DNA of 64,000 nucleotides from an uncultured Alphaproteobacteria bacterium. GTDB taxonomy: Bacteria > Pseudomonadota > Alphaproteobacteria > GCA-2731375. The DNA lies in the NCBI GenBank assembly GCA_951812805.1, contig CATOSZ010000005.1, positions 62,001 through 126,000 of the forward strand, written 5' to 3'. The notes beneath the pieces were generated by a model, which saw only the letters and a program-made list of their open reading frames with translations, was not told where the DNA came from and made no database searches. Made by a program: the position numbers and the translations under genes. This document shows positions 18,852-27,629 of the stretch, piece after piece. Position 1 is the stretch's first letter. Each line of letters starts with the position of its first letter.

Positions 18852-21647
18852 TCAGCCGTCGCCATCCGGCGTCGGATCGTCCGGCGTCTCCGGGGATGCG
18901 ACGTCGTCAGCGGTATCGTCGCCACCGCCGCCACCGCCACCCTCGCCTTCGTCCTCGTCCCCTTCGTCGTCGTCCTCGCCCGCCTCCGGCTCGCTCAGCC
19001 GGGCAACGGAGACGACACGCTCGTCCTCCGCCGTGTCGAACAGGGTGACGCCCTGGGTGTTGCGCGAGGCGATGCGGATGTCGTCGACCGGGCAGCGGAT
19101 GATCTGGCCACCGTCGGTCACCAGCATGATCTGGTCGTTGCCCTGGATCGCGAAGGTGGCGACGACCGGCCCGTTGCGCGCCGAGGTTTCGATGTTGATG
19201 ATGCCCTGCCCACCCCGGCCGGTAATGCGATATTCGTAGGCCGAGGTGCGCTTGCCATAGCCGTTCTCGGTGATCGCCAGGACGAACTGTTCGGCCGCGG
19301 CCAGGTCCTCGGCGCCGGCGGGCGGGTTCGGCAATTCATCGTTGCCGTTCTCACCGGCCTCGGCACGCCGTTTGGCCGTCGCCCAGCGCAGATAGGCGTC
19401 ACGCTGGGTGGTATCGATCTCGAAGTGGCGCAGCACCGCCATGGAGATCACCCGGTCGTCGCGGCCGATCTGCATGCCGCGCACGCCGACCGAGTCCCGG
19501 CCGCGGAAGACCCGAACGTCGATCACCGGGAAGCGGATGCATTTGCCGCCGGCGGCCGAGAGCAGGACGTCGTCCTTCTCCGTGCAGAGCCTGACGTTGA
19601 CGATCGAATCGCCCTCGTTCAGCTTCATCGCGATCTTGCCGTTCGAGGGCACATTGATGAAATCGGCCATGTCGTTGCGCCGGACATAGCCGGACGCGGT
19701 GGCGAACATCACGTAGAGATTTTGCCACTCCGCCTCGTCTTCGGGCAGCGGCAGGATGGTATGGATCGTCTCCCCCTGGCCGAGCGGCAGCAGATTGACC
19801 ATCGCCTTGCCGCGGGCCTGCGGCGTGCCTTGCGGCAGCCGGTAGACCTTCAACCGATAGACCTGTCCGGTGGAGGAAAAGAACAGCACCGGGGCATGCG
19901 TGCTGGCGACGAACACCTTGGAGACGAAATCCTCGTCCCGGGTCGACATGCCGGCCCGGCCCTTGCCGCCGCGCCGCTGCGGGCGGTAGGTGTCGAGGGG
20001 CACGCGTTTGATGTAGCCGTTGTGGCTGACCGTCACCACCATCGCCTCGCGGCGGATCAGGTCCTCGTCGTCGCTTTCGAATTCCTGGTCGAGGATTTCC
20101 GTCCGCCGGGGCGTGGCGAAGGCCTCGCGCACCGCGGTCAGCTCCTCGTGCACGATGGCCGTCAGCCGCTCCCGGCTCGCCAGGATCTCGAGATAGTCGC
20201 GGATCTTCTCGCCCAGGCTCTCCATCTCCTCGCGGATCTCCTCCGCGCCGAGAGCGGTCAGCCGTTGCAGGCGCAGATCGAGGATGGCGCGGGCCTGGGT
20301 TTCCGACAGCCGGTAGCGACCGTCGACCACGACGTGGGAGGGATCGTCGATCAGCTGGATCATGTCGGCGACCTGGGCCGCCGGCCAGTCCCGCTCCAGC
20401 AGCCGGGCGCGGGCAGACGCCGGGTCGGGCGCGGCGCGGATCAGCCGGATCACCTCGTCGATATTGCCGACGGCGATCGCCAGGCCGGCCAGCACATGCG
20501 CCCGCTCCCGGGCACGGTTCAGCAAGTACTTGATGCGTCGCGTCACCACCTCGAGGCGGAACTCGACGAAGGCCGCGATCAGCGCCCGCAGGTTCATCAA
20601 CTCGGGCCGCCCGCCGTTCAGGGCCAGCATGTTGACGCCAAAACTGGTCTGCAACGGGGTAAAGCGATAGAGCTGGTTCAAGACCACGTCGGCCATGGCG
20701 TCGCGGCGCAGCTCGATGACGATGCGCACGCCCAGCCGGTTGCTCTCGTCGCGCAGGGCGGAGATGCCCTCGATCCGTTTGGAGCGATGCGCCTCGGCGA
20801 TCTTCTCGACCAGGGTAAGCTTGTTCACCTGATAGGGAATCTCGGTGACGACGATCGCCTCGCGATCCTTGCGCGGCGTCTCGACATGGGCGCGCGCGCG
20901 CATAATCACTGAGCCCCGGCCGGTGTGGAAGGCGCTGTTGATGCCGGCCCGCCCCAGGATCTGCGCGCCGGTCGGAAAGTCCGGGCCCTGGACGTGGCGC
21001 ATCAGGTCCTCGACCGAGACGTGCGGATTGGCGAGATAGTCCAGGCAGGCGTCAACGATCTCGCCGAGGTTGTGGGTCGGAATGTTGGTCGCCATGCCGA
21101 CGGCGATGCCGCCCGCCCCGTTCACCAGGAGATTGGGCAATTCCGAGGGCAGCACCTTCGGTTCCTGGATCGAATCGTCGTAGTTCGACTGGAAATCGAC
21201 GGTCTCCCTGTCGATGTCGTTCAACATCGCCTCGGCCGCCTTGGCCATGCGGACCTCGGTGTAGCGCATCGCCGCCGCCCGGTCGCCGTCCATCGAGCCG
21301 AAGTTGCCCTGGCCGTCCACCAGTTCCAGCCGCATGGAGAATGGCTGCGCCATGCGGACCATCGCGTCATAAATCGCGCTGTCGCCATGGGGGTGGTACT
21401 TGCCCATGACGTCGCCGACGACATGGGCCGACTTGCGGTAGGGGCGGTCGGAGGCGAGGTTGTTCACGTGCATCGAGTAGAGGATCCGCCGATGCACCGG
21501 TTTCAAGCCGTCGCGCGCGTCGGGCAGGGCCCGCGCCACGATCACGCTCATGGCGTAATCGAGGTAGGAACGGCGCATTTCGTCTTCGAGGGCGAGCGGC
21601 GTGACGTTGGGGTCCTCGGGTGGCGGCGTCGTCGTCTCGTCGGTCAA
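18852..21647 (-). CDS. gyrA: DNA gyrase subunit A
   Basis: 931 residues from a TTG at 21647 ([14 protein letters not shown]...). The frame is open to an ATG at 21716, but the TTG start matches the MTD...[15 protein letters not shown]-terminus usual in alphaproteobacteria. The catalytic Tyr is Tyr129 in AMRYTEVRM (E. coli Tyr122). The quinolone region reads [11 protein letters not shown] with Ser90 and Asp94 (E. coli Ser83, Asp87), the wild-type form. The GyrA box QRRGGKGR is present before the six-bladed C-terminal domain. The tail is an acidic Asp/Glu/Gly-rich stretch with a run of seven Gly. It heads the gyrA-coaD-ppi-queA-tgt run. Confidence 0.96.
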   Translation of the reverse strand: MTDETTTPPPEDPNVTPLALEDEMRRSYLDYAMSVIVARALPDARDGLKPVHRRILYSMHVNNLASDRPYRKSAHVVGDVMGKYHPHGDSAIYDAMVRMAQPFSMRLELVDGQGNFGSMDGDRAAAMRYTEVRMAKAAEAMLNDIDRETVDFQSNYDDSIQEPKVLPSELPNLLVNGAGGIAVGMATNIPTHNLGEIVDACLDYLANPHVSVEDLMRHVQGPDFPTGAQILGRAGINSAFHTGRGSVIMRARAHVETPRKDREAIVVTEIPYQVNKLTLVEKIAEAHRSKRIEGISALRDESNRLGVRIVIELRRDAMADVVLNQLYRFTPLQTSFGVNMLALNGGRPELMNLRALIAAFVEFRLEVVTRRIKYLLNRARERAHVLAGLAIAVGNIDEVIRLIRAAPDPASARARLLERDWPAAQVADMIQLIDDPSHVVVDGRYRLSETQARAILDLRLQRLTALGAEEIREEMESLGEKIRDYLEILASRERLTAIVHEELTAVREAFATPRRTEILDQEFESDDEDLIRREAMVVTVSHNGYIKRVPLDTYRPQRRGGKGRAGMSTRDEDFVSKVFVASTHAPVLFFSSTGQVYRLKVYRLPQGTPQARGKAMVNLLPLGQGETIHTILPLPEDEAEWQNLYVMFATASGYVRRNDMADFINVPSNGKIAMKLNEGDSIVNVRLCTEKDDVLLSAAGGKCIRFPVIDVRVFRGRDSVGVRGMQIGRDDRVISMAVLRHFEIDTTQRDAYLRWATAKRRAEAGENGNDELPNPPAGAEDLAAAEQFVLAITENGYGKRTSAYEYRITGRGGQGIINIETSARNGPVVATFAIQGNDQIMLVTDGGQIIRCPVDDIRIASRNTQGVTLFDTAEDERVVSVARLSEPEAGEDDDEGDEDEGEGGGGGGGDDTADDVASPETPDDPTPDGDG

Positions 21648-21925
21648 AACCGATGTCTCGCGATGGATCCAAAGTAATGCTATATGTCGTGGTGTGAGGG
21701 ATCGACCCCACACCATCTAGCGGGTGAGCACAGCTATGAATTTAGCACTTTCAGCGCCCGCAAACAACGTTGGCCGGCGCCTTTTCCGGCGCAAAAAATC
21801 CCTTCTTCGTCAATCGCTTAGGGGCGGAATTCTAGGGCGATGACGGGATCCCTTGGCGGCGGGCGTCGATTGGGTTAAGCAACGCTCCTTGAGGGGGCGA
21901 ATCGAGCTTCGGGGGAAGAGCTGAC

Positions 21926-22441
21926 ATGAAACGACTTCTTGCCACCCTCCTCGTCGCCGCGACGATGGCGATGACCGGTACGGTGGGGGCGCAAGCTCCC
22001 AAGGTGGGCGACAAATTCGGCGACTGGAACTTCAACTGCCGCGCCGTCGGCCAGGACACGACCGTCTGCGGTCTCTACCAGATCGTCCTCTGGGAGACCG
22101 AAAGCGGCAAGTCGCCGATCATGAACCTGACGATCCGCCGTTTCGACGACACGAAAACGAAGACCCGGCGCACGGTGTTGGCGGCGCTCATGCCGCTCGG
22201 CATTTTCCTGCCCGCGGGCGTCGCCGCGCGCATCGACAAGGGCGAGCAGTTCGCCCTGGTGCCGCAGACCTGCTCCAAGAACGGCTGCGAGGCGGCGGTC
22301 GTGCTGAACGACAAGACGCTGGCGACGCTGAAGGCCGGCAAGGAACTGTTCGTCGGCTTTCAGGTCGGCCTCGGCGGCAAGGTCGTTACCGTGTCCGTCT
22401 CGCTCGCCGGCATCACCAAGGGGCTGACCGCGCTCAAATGA
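21926..22441 (+). CDS. Invasion-associated locus B (IalB) family protein
   Basis: 171 residues with a clear signal peptide (MKRLLATLLVAATMAMTGTVGAQ, cleavage near residue 23). The mature part has the IalB pattern: KFGDWNFNC, a Cys pair (CRAVGQDTTVCGLYQ), PLGIFLPAG, and LVPQTCSKNGCEAAV, with four Cys likely forming two disulfides. The family is common in alphaproteobacteria; it was named in Bartonella, but free-living species also carry it and its molecular role is unknown. The start follows GGGGGAAGAG. Its stop overlaps the purB start as ATGA. Confidence 0.88.
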   Translation: MKRLLATLLVAATMAMTGTVGAQAPKVGDKFGDWNFNCRAVGQDTTVCGLYQIVLWETESGKSPIMNLTIRRFDDTKTKTRRTVLAALMPLGIFLPAGVAARIDKGEQFALVPQTCSKNGCEAAVVLNDKTLATLKAGKELFVGFQVGLGGKVVTVSVSLAGITKGLTALK

Positions 22442-23742
22442 TCCCACGCTATTCCCGGCCCGAGATGGTCGCGCTCTGGGCGCCGGAGGCCAAGTTCCAG
22501 ATCTGGTTCGAAATCGAGGCACACGCCTGCGACGCGCAGGCCGAATTGGGCGTGATCCCGAAGGAGGCGGCGGCCGCCGTGTGGGACCGCGGGCGCTTCG
22601 AGGTCGAACGGATCGACGCCATCGAGGCCGAGGTCAAGCACGACGTCATCGCCTTCCTCACCAATTTGGCGGAACATGTCGGGCCGGAGGCGCGCTTCGT
22701 GCACCAGGGGATGACCTCCTCCGACGTGCTCGACACCTGTTTCAACCTGCAGCTGGTCCGCGCCGCCGATCTTCTGCTGGCCGACATCGACCGCCTGCTG
22801 GCCGCGTTGGAAACCCGGGCGCGGGAGCACAAGCTCACCCCCTGTATCGGCCGCAGCCACGCGATCCACGCCGAACCGACCACCTTCGGCCTGAAGCTGG
22901 CGCAGGCGCACGCGGAATTTCAACGCAACCGAACCCGGCTGGAAGCGGCGCGGGCCGAGGTCGCCACCTGTGCCCTCTCCGGCGCCGTCGGCACTTTCGC
23001 CGGCATCGATCCGCGGGTCGAAGCGCATGTCGCCGAGGCGCTCGGCCTCGAAGCCGAGACCATATCGACCCAGGTCATCCCGCGCGACCGACACGCGATG
23101 TACTTCGCGACCCTCGCCGTCGTCGCCTCTTCGATCGAACGGCTGGCGGTCGAAATCCGCCACTTGCAGCGGACCGAGGTGCTGGAGGCGGAGGAGTTCT
23201 TCTCGGAGGGCCAGAAGGGCTCGTCGGCGATGCCGCACAAGCGTAATCCGGTGCTGACGGAGAACCTGACGGGCCTCGCCCGCATGGTGCGTGCCTATGC
23301 CCTGCCGGCGATGGAGAACGTCGCGCTCTGGCATGAGCGCGACATCTCGCATTCCAGTGTCGAGCGGATGATCGGGCCGGACGCGACGGTGACGCTGGAT
23401 TTCGCGCTCGGCCGCCTGGCCGGCGTGATCGAGCGGCTGATGGTCTATCCGGAGAACATGGCCGCCAACCTGGACCGCCTGGGTGGCCTGATCCATAGCC
23501 AGGCCGTGCTGCTCGCCCTGACCCAGGCGGGCATGAGCCGCGAGGCGGCCTACGCACTGGTGCAGAAAAACGCGATGCCGATCTGGCGCGAGGGCGGAAG
23601 CTTCAAGGATGCACTGAAAGCCGACGCGGAGGTCTCCGCCCATCTCGACGCCGCGGCCCTGGACGCCTGCTTCGACCTCGCCCCACACCTCGCCCGGGTC
23701 GACCTCATCTTCGCCCGCGTCTTCGGCCCCTCGGCCGACTGA
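22438..23742 (+). CDS. purB: Adenylosuccinate lyase
   Basis: 434 residues, normal for the bacterial enzyme that cleaves SAICAR and adenylosuccinate to fumarate in purine synthesis. It begins MIPRYSRPEMVALW, has the VHQGMTSSDVLDT segment, a GRSHAIHAEPTT catalytic His region, and the superfamily signature GSSAMPHKRNP containing the mobile-loop catalytic Ser. It overlaps the IalB-family gene by 4 bp and converges on the cytochrome gene across a hairpin terminator. Confidence 0.97.
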   Translation: MIPRYSRPEMVALWAPEAKFQIWFEIEAHACDAQAELGVIPKEAAAAVWDRGRFEVERIDAIEAEVKHDVIAFLTNLAEHVGPEARFVHQGMTSSDVLDTCFNLQLVRAADLLLADIDRLLAALETRAREHKLTPCIGRSHAIHAEPTTFGLKLAQAHAEFQRNRTRLEAARAEVATCALSGAVGTFAGIDPRVEAHVAEALGLEAETISTQVIPRDRHAMYFATLAVVASSIERLAVEIRHLQRTEVLEAEEFFSEGQKGSSAMPHKRNPVLTENLTGLARMVRAYALPAMENVALWHERDISHSSVERMIGPDATVTLDFALGRLAGVIERLMVYPENMAANLDRLGGLIHSQAVLLALTQAGMSREAAYALVQKNAMPIWREGGSFKDALKADAEVSAHLDAAALDACFDLAPHLARVDLIFARVFGPSAD

Positions 23743-23756
23743 AGAGCGCCGTCAGG

Positions 23757-23775
23757 GCGCGCCGCTTCGGCGCGC
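23757..23775. terminator. Hairpin between convergent purB and cytochrome c genes
   Basis: GCGCGCCG, a CTT loop, then CGGCGCGC form a perfect 8-bp stem in the 43-bp gap between two convergent genes. It could stop transcription from both sides. There is no strong T tract, so it is a weak or Rho-assisted terminator at best. Confidence 0.5.
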
Positions 23776-23785
23776 TCGTCGATCG

Positions 23786-24169
23786 CTACTTGGAGTTTTC
23801 CTTGAGATAGGCGATCACATTCTTGCGCTGGCTTTCCTTCTTGAGGCCGGCGAAGGCCGTGCGGGTCTTCGGTACCAGCTTCCTCGGCTTGGTCAGGAAT
23901 TTATCCAACGTCTCTTCGTCCCAGGTCAGGCCCGAGGCCTTCATCGCCTTGGAATACTTAAAACCTTCGACACTTGCCGCCTCGCGGCCGACGATACCAT
24001 GCAGGTTCGGGCCCTGCTTCTTCTTGCCACCCGCCTCGATGGTGTGACAGGCCTTGCACTTCTTGAAGACCTTGGCGCCCTTGGCGGCGTCTCCCTCGGC
24101 CTGTGCGGCACCGGCACCGAGCGACAGCGCAGCCACGATCACGAGGCCGGGCAGTGTCCATTTCGACAT
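23786..24169 (-). CDS. Cytochrome c family protein lacking the usual axial methionine
   Basis: 127 residues with a signal peptide (cleaved after AAQA, about residue 24) and one haem site CKACH (Cys38, Cys41, His42). The fold resembles class I cytochrome c, with [33 protein letters not shown] and a C-terminal [15 protein letters not shown] helix. Where relatives have P-G-T-K-M-A-F, this protein has PKTRTAF, so the sixth-ligand Met is replaced by Thr. It may therefore be five-coordinate or use another ligand (Met76 is the only nearby Met). It was probably a small electron carrier or c2-like protein; present function is unclear. The ATG at 24169 is chosen by the signal peptide. Confidence 0.88.
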   Translation of the reverse strand: MSKWTLPGLVIVAALSLGAGAAQAEGDAAKGAKVFKKCKACHTIEAGGKKKQGPNLHGIVGREAASVEGFKYSKAMKASGLTWDEETLDKFLTKPRKLVPKTRTAFAGLKKESQRKNVIAYLKENSK

Positions 24170-24201
24170 GACGTACTTCTCCTGCTGCGTTGGAAGCGGG
24201 C

Positions 24202-24621
24202 TCAATCGTCCCGGTAGACCTTTTCGCGTCGCTCGTGGCGTTCCTGGGCCTCGATCGAGAGCGTGGCGATCGGGCGGGCCTCGAGACGGCGGAGCGTGAT
24301 CGGCTCCCCGGTCTCGTCGCAATAGCCGTAGTTGCCCTCTTCGATCCGGCGCAACGCGGCATCGATCTTCGCGACCAGCTTGCGTTGGCGATCACGCGCG
24401 CGCAGCTCGATCGATCGCTCCGTCTCCGTCGAGGCGCGATCGGCGATGTCCGGCTCGGGCGTGTTTTCGGTCTGCAGGTGCAGGATCGTTTCCTGCGCCT
24501 CTTTCAGGATTTCTTCCTTCCAGCTCAATAGCTTACGCCGGAAGAACTCCTGCTGGCGCGGATTCATGAAGGGTTCTTTTTCGCTCGGACTGTAGTTGGG
24601 CGGCAGGGTCACGTCGTTCAT
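24202..24621 (-). CDS. dksA: RNA polymerase-binding transcription factor DksA, cysteine-poor type
   Basis: 139 residues with a coiled-coil hairpin (about 20-100) and a C-terminal degenerate zinc-finger region. E. coli DksA has four Cys; here the site reads GYCDETG and ATLSIEAQE, so one Cys remains and the others are Thr, Ser and Ala. Such low-Cys DksA proteins are usual in alphaproteobacteria and act without zinc. It binds the RNA polymerase secondary channel and works with ppGpp. The ATG at 24621 gives [13 protein letters not shown]. It sits next to the flagellar genes, 112 bp from fliX. Confidence 0.92.
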   Translation of the reverse strand: MNDVTLPPNYSPSEKEPFMNPRQQEFFRRKLLSWKEEILKEAQETILHLQTENTPEPDIADRASTETERSIELRARDRQRKLVAKIDAALRRIEEGNYGYCDETGEPITLRRLEARPIATLSIEAQERHERREKVYRDD

Positions 24622-24733
24622 GCGAAACTCCCGAGCGTCGAGGTCGTCGTACAAAGGCGGGCCCTATATATCCACCTAGAACGGCGGCTTCAAGACGTTC
24701 ATTGCCGGGACTTGCGGGAAAGGCGGTCGCGGC

Positions 24734-25147
24734 TCAGGCCCGTTCGAGCTTGGCGAGCTCGACTGCCGCGCGAACCTCGATTTCGGCGAGAACGGCGGCA
24801 AGGCCGGGATCAATCGCCTCGTCGCGCCGTGCTCGTACCAAGTGAGCGAGACGATCGAGCTGGGCCGAGCTGAGATGGCCGCTGAGCAGGGCCAGGCGCA
24901 GGCGGTCGAGGGAATCGAGCAGGTCGTGCCCGCGCCGTTGCGCACGTCGGCCCGCCTCGCCGCGATCGGGAACCTCCTGGAGGGCGAGCAACGCATCGAT
25001 CCCTCCGGTTTGCGCCGGCCCTCCCACCGCCGCGGTATTCGCCTCGTCCGCGACGGGCAAGCTGAAGCGTGCACCGTCGGCGCTCCCGGTGCGCTTTGCG
25101 CGGGAGGGCGTCGCCGCCAGGGGTCCCCTCGGTCCCTCGATCTTCAT
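24734..25147 (-). CDS. fliX: Flagellar assembly regulator FliX
   Basis: 137 residues beginning MKIEGP, the typical FliX start, with GGIDALLALQEV and a C-terminal helix containing the RLRLALLSGHLSSAQLDRLA region. In Caulobacter FliX couples assembly of early (class II) flagellar structures to the sigma-54 activator FlbD. The frame is open to 25480, but only the last 137 codons resemble the family. It is divergent from flgI, as in Caulobacter, with a palindrome and a sigma-54 promoter in the gap. Confidence 0.88.
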   Translation of the reverse strand: MKIEGPRGPLAATPSRAKRTGSADGARFSLPVADEANTAAVGGPAQTGGIDALLALQEVPDRGEAGRRAQRRGHDLLDSLDRLRLALLSGHLSSAQLDRLAHLVRARRDEAIDPGLAAVLAEIEVRAAVELAKLERA

Positions 25148-25209
25148 TCCCGACCTCGCTGCCTGAACCGGGAGGAGAGTGCCGCGGCGATGGTTAACGA
25201 AGCTTGAAG

Positions 25210-25226
25210 CCGGCAGGCCCTGCCGG
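25210..25226. promoter_or_regulatory. Palindrome CCGGCAG-N3-CTGCCGG, candidate flagellar enhancer
   Basis: CCGGCAG GCC CTGCCGG lies in the fliX-flgI gap, about 60-80 bp upstream of the sigma-54 promoter of flgI. The same 7+7 arms, with GAT as spacer, occur upstream of flagellin at 28799-28815. The position fits an upstream binding site for a sigma-54 activator such as FlbD. The activator's identity is inference. Confidence 0.55.
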
Positions 25227-25287
25227 CGGCGGCGGGCACTTTCTGCCGCCCCGTCGCCCGAAGCCAGGATTTCCGCGGCAACCGGGC

Positions 25288-25303
25288 TGGCATGAATTTC
25301 GCA
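25288..25303 (+). promoter_or_regulatory. Sigma-54 promoter of flgI
   Basis: TGGCATGAATTTCGCA matches the -24/-12 pattern (TGGCAC-N5-TTGC) with the correct spacing; the -12 box has one mismatch (TCGC). It lies 37 bp before the flgI ATG. Sigma-54 control of the P-ring operon is usual in alphaproteobacteria with FliX. Confidence 0.65.
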
Positions 25304-25340
25304 ACGCGGACCCCGCATCCAAAACGGAGCGGCGCCCAGA

Positions 25341-26477
25341 ATGACGCAATCCCCCGGTACCCGACCCCTCGCCCTTACGGTGGCCATCGCCCTGGCCATC
25401 CTCGTGTCCTGCCTCGATCCCTCGGCCCGGGCCGCCTCCCGCATCAAGGACATCGCCGACTTCGAGGGCATCCGCGACAATATGTTGATCGGCTATGGCC
25501 TCGTGGTCGGCCTCAACGGCACCGGCGACAGCCTCAGAAACGCCCCCTTCACCCGGCAAAGCCTGGAAGCCATGCTGGAACGGCTCGGCGTCAACACGCG
25601 CGATGCCAACGCCAACACCAAGAACGTCGCGGCCGTCATGGTGACCGCCAATCTGCATCCCTTCGCCCGCCAGGGCAGCCGTATCGACGTGACGATCTCG
25701 ACGCTCGGGGATTCAGGCTCGCTCCTCGGCGGCACCCTGCTGGTGACACCCCTGCTCGGCGCCGACGGCGAGGTCTATGCCGTCGCCCAGGGCACCGTCG
25801 CTGTCGGCGGCTTCAGCGCCGGCGGCGAGGCCGAGACGGTGATCAAGGGCGTGCCGACCAGTGGGCGCATCGCCAACGGCGCCATCATCGAACGCGAGAT
25901 CGGCTTCGAGCTGGCCAAGATGACGACGATGCACATCTCGCTGCGCAACCCGGACCTCACCACCTCGCGCCGCATGGCCAAGGTGATCAACAAGCGCTTC
26001 GCGACCGGCATTGCCCGCGCCCTCGACCCGGCGACCGTGGCCGTGATGCTTCCCCCCGGCGGCGGCCTCGCCATGGTCGACCTGATGGGCGAGATCGAGT
26101 TGCTTCGCGTCGAGCCGGATCAGATCGCCCGCGTGGTGATCGACGAGCAGGCCGGCATCATCGTCATGGGCGCCGACGTCCGCGTCGACGAGGTCGCCAT
26201 CGCCCAAGGCAACCTGACGGTCCGCGTGACCGAGACGCCGCAGGTCTCGCAGCCGGCGCCCTTCTCCGAGAACGGCGAAACCGTGGTCGTGCCGCGCACC
26301 ACCGTCGAAGTCGACGAATCCGGCGACCGGCAGCTGACGGTTCTGAACCGGGGCGTCAGCCTGCGCGACCTGGTCGACGGGCTGAACGCGCTCGGCGTCG
26401 GGCCGCGCGACCTGATCTCGATCCTACAGAGCATCAAGGTCGCGGGCGCCCTACAAGCCGAAATCGTGGTGCAATAG
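25341..26477 (+). CDS. flgI: Flagellar basal body P-ring protein FlgI
   Basis: 378 residues with a signal peptide (hydrophobic ALTVAIALAILVSCL, cleavage near ARA, residue 31). FlgI polymerises in the periplasm to form the P-ring bushing around the rod. Family features are RIKDIADFEGIRDNMLIGYGLVVGLNGTGD, KNVAAVMVTA, TLLVTPLLGADGEVYAVAQG and the C-terminal LVDGLNALGVGPRDLISILQSIK. It heads the flgI-flgJ-flgN run and has a sigma-54 promoter upstream. Confidence 0.97.
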   Translation: MTQSPGTRPLALTVAIALAILVSCLDPSARAASRIKDIADFEGIRDNMLIGYGLVVGLNGTGDSLRNAPFTRQSLEAMLERLGVNTRDANANTKNVAAVMVTANLHPFARQGSRIDVTISTLGDSGSLLGGTLLVTPLLGADGEVYAVAQGTVAVGGFSAGGEAETVIKGVPTSGRIANGAIIEREIGFELAKMTTMHISLRNPDLTTSRRMAKVINKRFATGIARALDPATVAVMLPPGGGLAMVDLMGEIELLRVEPDQIARVVIDEQAGIIVMGADVRVDEVAIAQGNLTVRVTETPQVSQPAPFSENGETVVVPRTTVEVDESGDRQLTVLNRGVSLRDLVDGLNALGVGPRDLISILQSIKVAGALQAEIVVQ

Positions 26478-26479
26478 CC

Positions 26480-26803
26480 ATGACGACGACGATGCTTCCC
26501 CCGATGGTCGCCAGCCCGCCCGCCCTGCCGGCGTCCCTCGCCTCGGCCGGCACGGCCCCGCTCGGCCCCGGCCGGGCCCGCGAGGTGGCCGAGGCCTTCG
26601 AAAGCTTCTTCCTCGCCCAAGTGCTGGGCCAGATGAGCAGTGGGCTGGAAACCGACGGCCCGTTCGGCGGCGGCGCCTCGGAGAAGACCTGGCGCGCCAT
26701 GTTGTTCGACACCTACGCGCAGTCGGTCACGGCCCGCGGCGGCATCGGCATCGCCGACGTCGTGCAGGCCGAGATTTTGCGCCTGCAGGAGGTACCCCGA
26801 TGA
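26480..26803 (+). CDS. FlgJ-type rod-binding protein (N-terminal domain only)
   Basis: 107 residues. It matches the rod-binding domain of FlgJ (REVAEAFESFFLAQVLGQMSSGL ... WRAMLFDTYAQSVTARGGIGIADVV) and lacks the C-terminal muramidase domain, as is usual in alphaproteobacteria. It should help rod assembly through the peptidoglycan layer. The ATG is 2 bp after the flgI stop, and the 3' end overlaps the next gene by 4 bp. A longer same-frame reading from 25292 is only a shadow of flgI. Confidence 0.88.
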   Translation: MTTTMLPPMVASPPALPASLASAGTAPLGPGRAREVAEAFESFFLAQVLGQMSSGLETDGPFGGGASEKTWRAMLFDTYAQSVTARGGIGIADVVQAEILRLQEVPR

Positions 26804-27243
26804 CCGATCTTCAGACCCGCGCCCTGGCCGCGACGACCCTCGGCCGACGCCTGGGCGACCTGGTGGCGGAGGAGAACGCCCTGCTGCGGTCCCGCCGGCC
26901 AGCGGCGCTCGCGAGTTCGGCCGACGAGAAACAACGGCTGACCGAGGCCTATGAGATCGAAGTCCAGGCCCTGAAGGCGGAGCCCGCGGCGCTCTCCGCG
27001 CTCGGCAAGGAACCGCTGGCCCGGCTGCGCGACGCCACCGGCTATTTCCAGGACCAGCTGGAGGAGCATCGCCGCCTGGTGCAGGCGGCCAAGGCGTTGA
27101 CGGAAAAAATGTTGAACCAGGTGGCCGAACGGGCCGGCCGGCGCGACAAACCGGTGATGAACTACGGCCGCGACGCGGTCATGGCGCCGGCCTTCAAGGC
27201 GGCGGCGACGGCGGTGCCGCTGACCCTGGACCAGGTGATCTGA
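26800..27243 (+). CDS. FlgN-like flagellar chaperone
   Basis: 147 residues, largely helical. It starts MTDLQTRALAATTLGRRL and contains a LVAEENALLRSRRPAALASSADEK segment and a C-terminal NYGRDAVM motif common in alphaproteobacterial FlgN-like proteins, which escort hook-associated proteins FlgK/FlgL to the export gate. Its start overlaps the flgJ-like stop as ATGA. Family assignment rests on pattern and operon position. Confidence 0.75.
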   Translation: MTDLQTRALAATTLGRRLGDLVAEENALLRSRRPAALASSADEKQRLTEAYEIEVQALKAEPAALSALGKEPLARLRDATGYFQDQLEEHRRLVQAAKALTEKMLNQVAERAGRRDKPVMNYGRDAVMAPAFKAAATAVPLTLDQVI

Positions 27244-27245
27244 CG

Positions 27246-27629
27246 TCAGGCCTCCCGGTCGATGGCGACCCCGCGCAGCTCGCGCAGACGGGCCGCGCGT
27301 TCCAGCAGCTCGTCGGGAGGGTACTGCCGTACCACCTCACCGGTCGAAGGATCGAGGCCCCGATAGATGAAACGCCCGGTTCCCTCGTCGTAACTGATCG
27401 ACAGCCGTACCCCGTCCCCCTGGGCGACGTCCTCGGCGGCTGCGCGCAATTGCTCGATCTTGCCGACGCGACGGTCGTCGGGCCGCTCCTCCGGCCCCGC
27501 GGTAGCGGCGACGCCCGCGGTCTCCGGTCGGGTCTCCGCACGCGTTTCGCCCGCCTCCTCCGCGTTGCTGCGTGAGGGCGGGGTAATCCTGGCGACGACG
27601 GCGCTTGTAAAGTCGACTCCCTTGTCCAT
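27246..27629 (-). CDS. FlaG family protein (internal start within the fused frame)
   Basis: 127 residues from the ATG at 27629, preceded by GGGAGAAGAGGCC. The N-terminal half is low-complexity and polar. The C-terminal half carries the FlaG pattern: [42 protein letters not shown]. FlaG proteins modulate flagellar filament length in some bacteria. Because of its own ribosome site it can be made independently of the upstream flagellin, as the original two-gene layout would have done. Confidence 0.65.
   Translation of the reverse strand: MDKGVDFTSAVVARITPPSRSNAEEAGETRAETRPETAGVAATAGPEERPDDRRVGKIEQLRAAAEDVAQGDGVRLSISYDEGTGRFIYRGLDPSTGEVVRQYPPDELLERAARLRELRGVAIDREA

Noticed and set aside
18738-20912. 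724-residue plus-strand frame opposite gyrA
   Set aside because: Antisense to gyrA; composition is typical of reversed high-GC coding sequence and nothing is recognisable.
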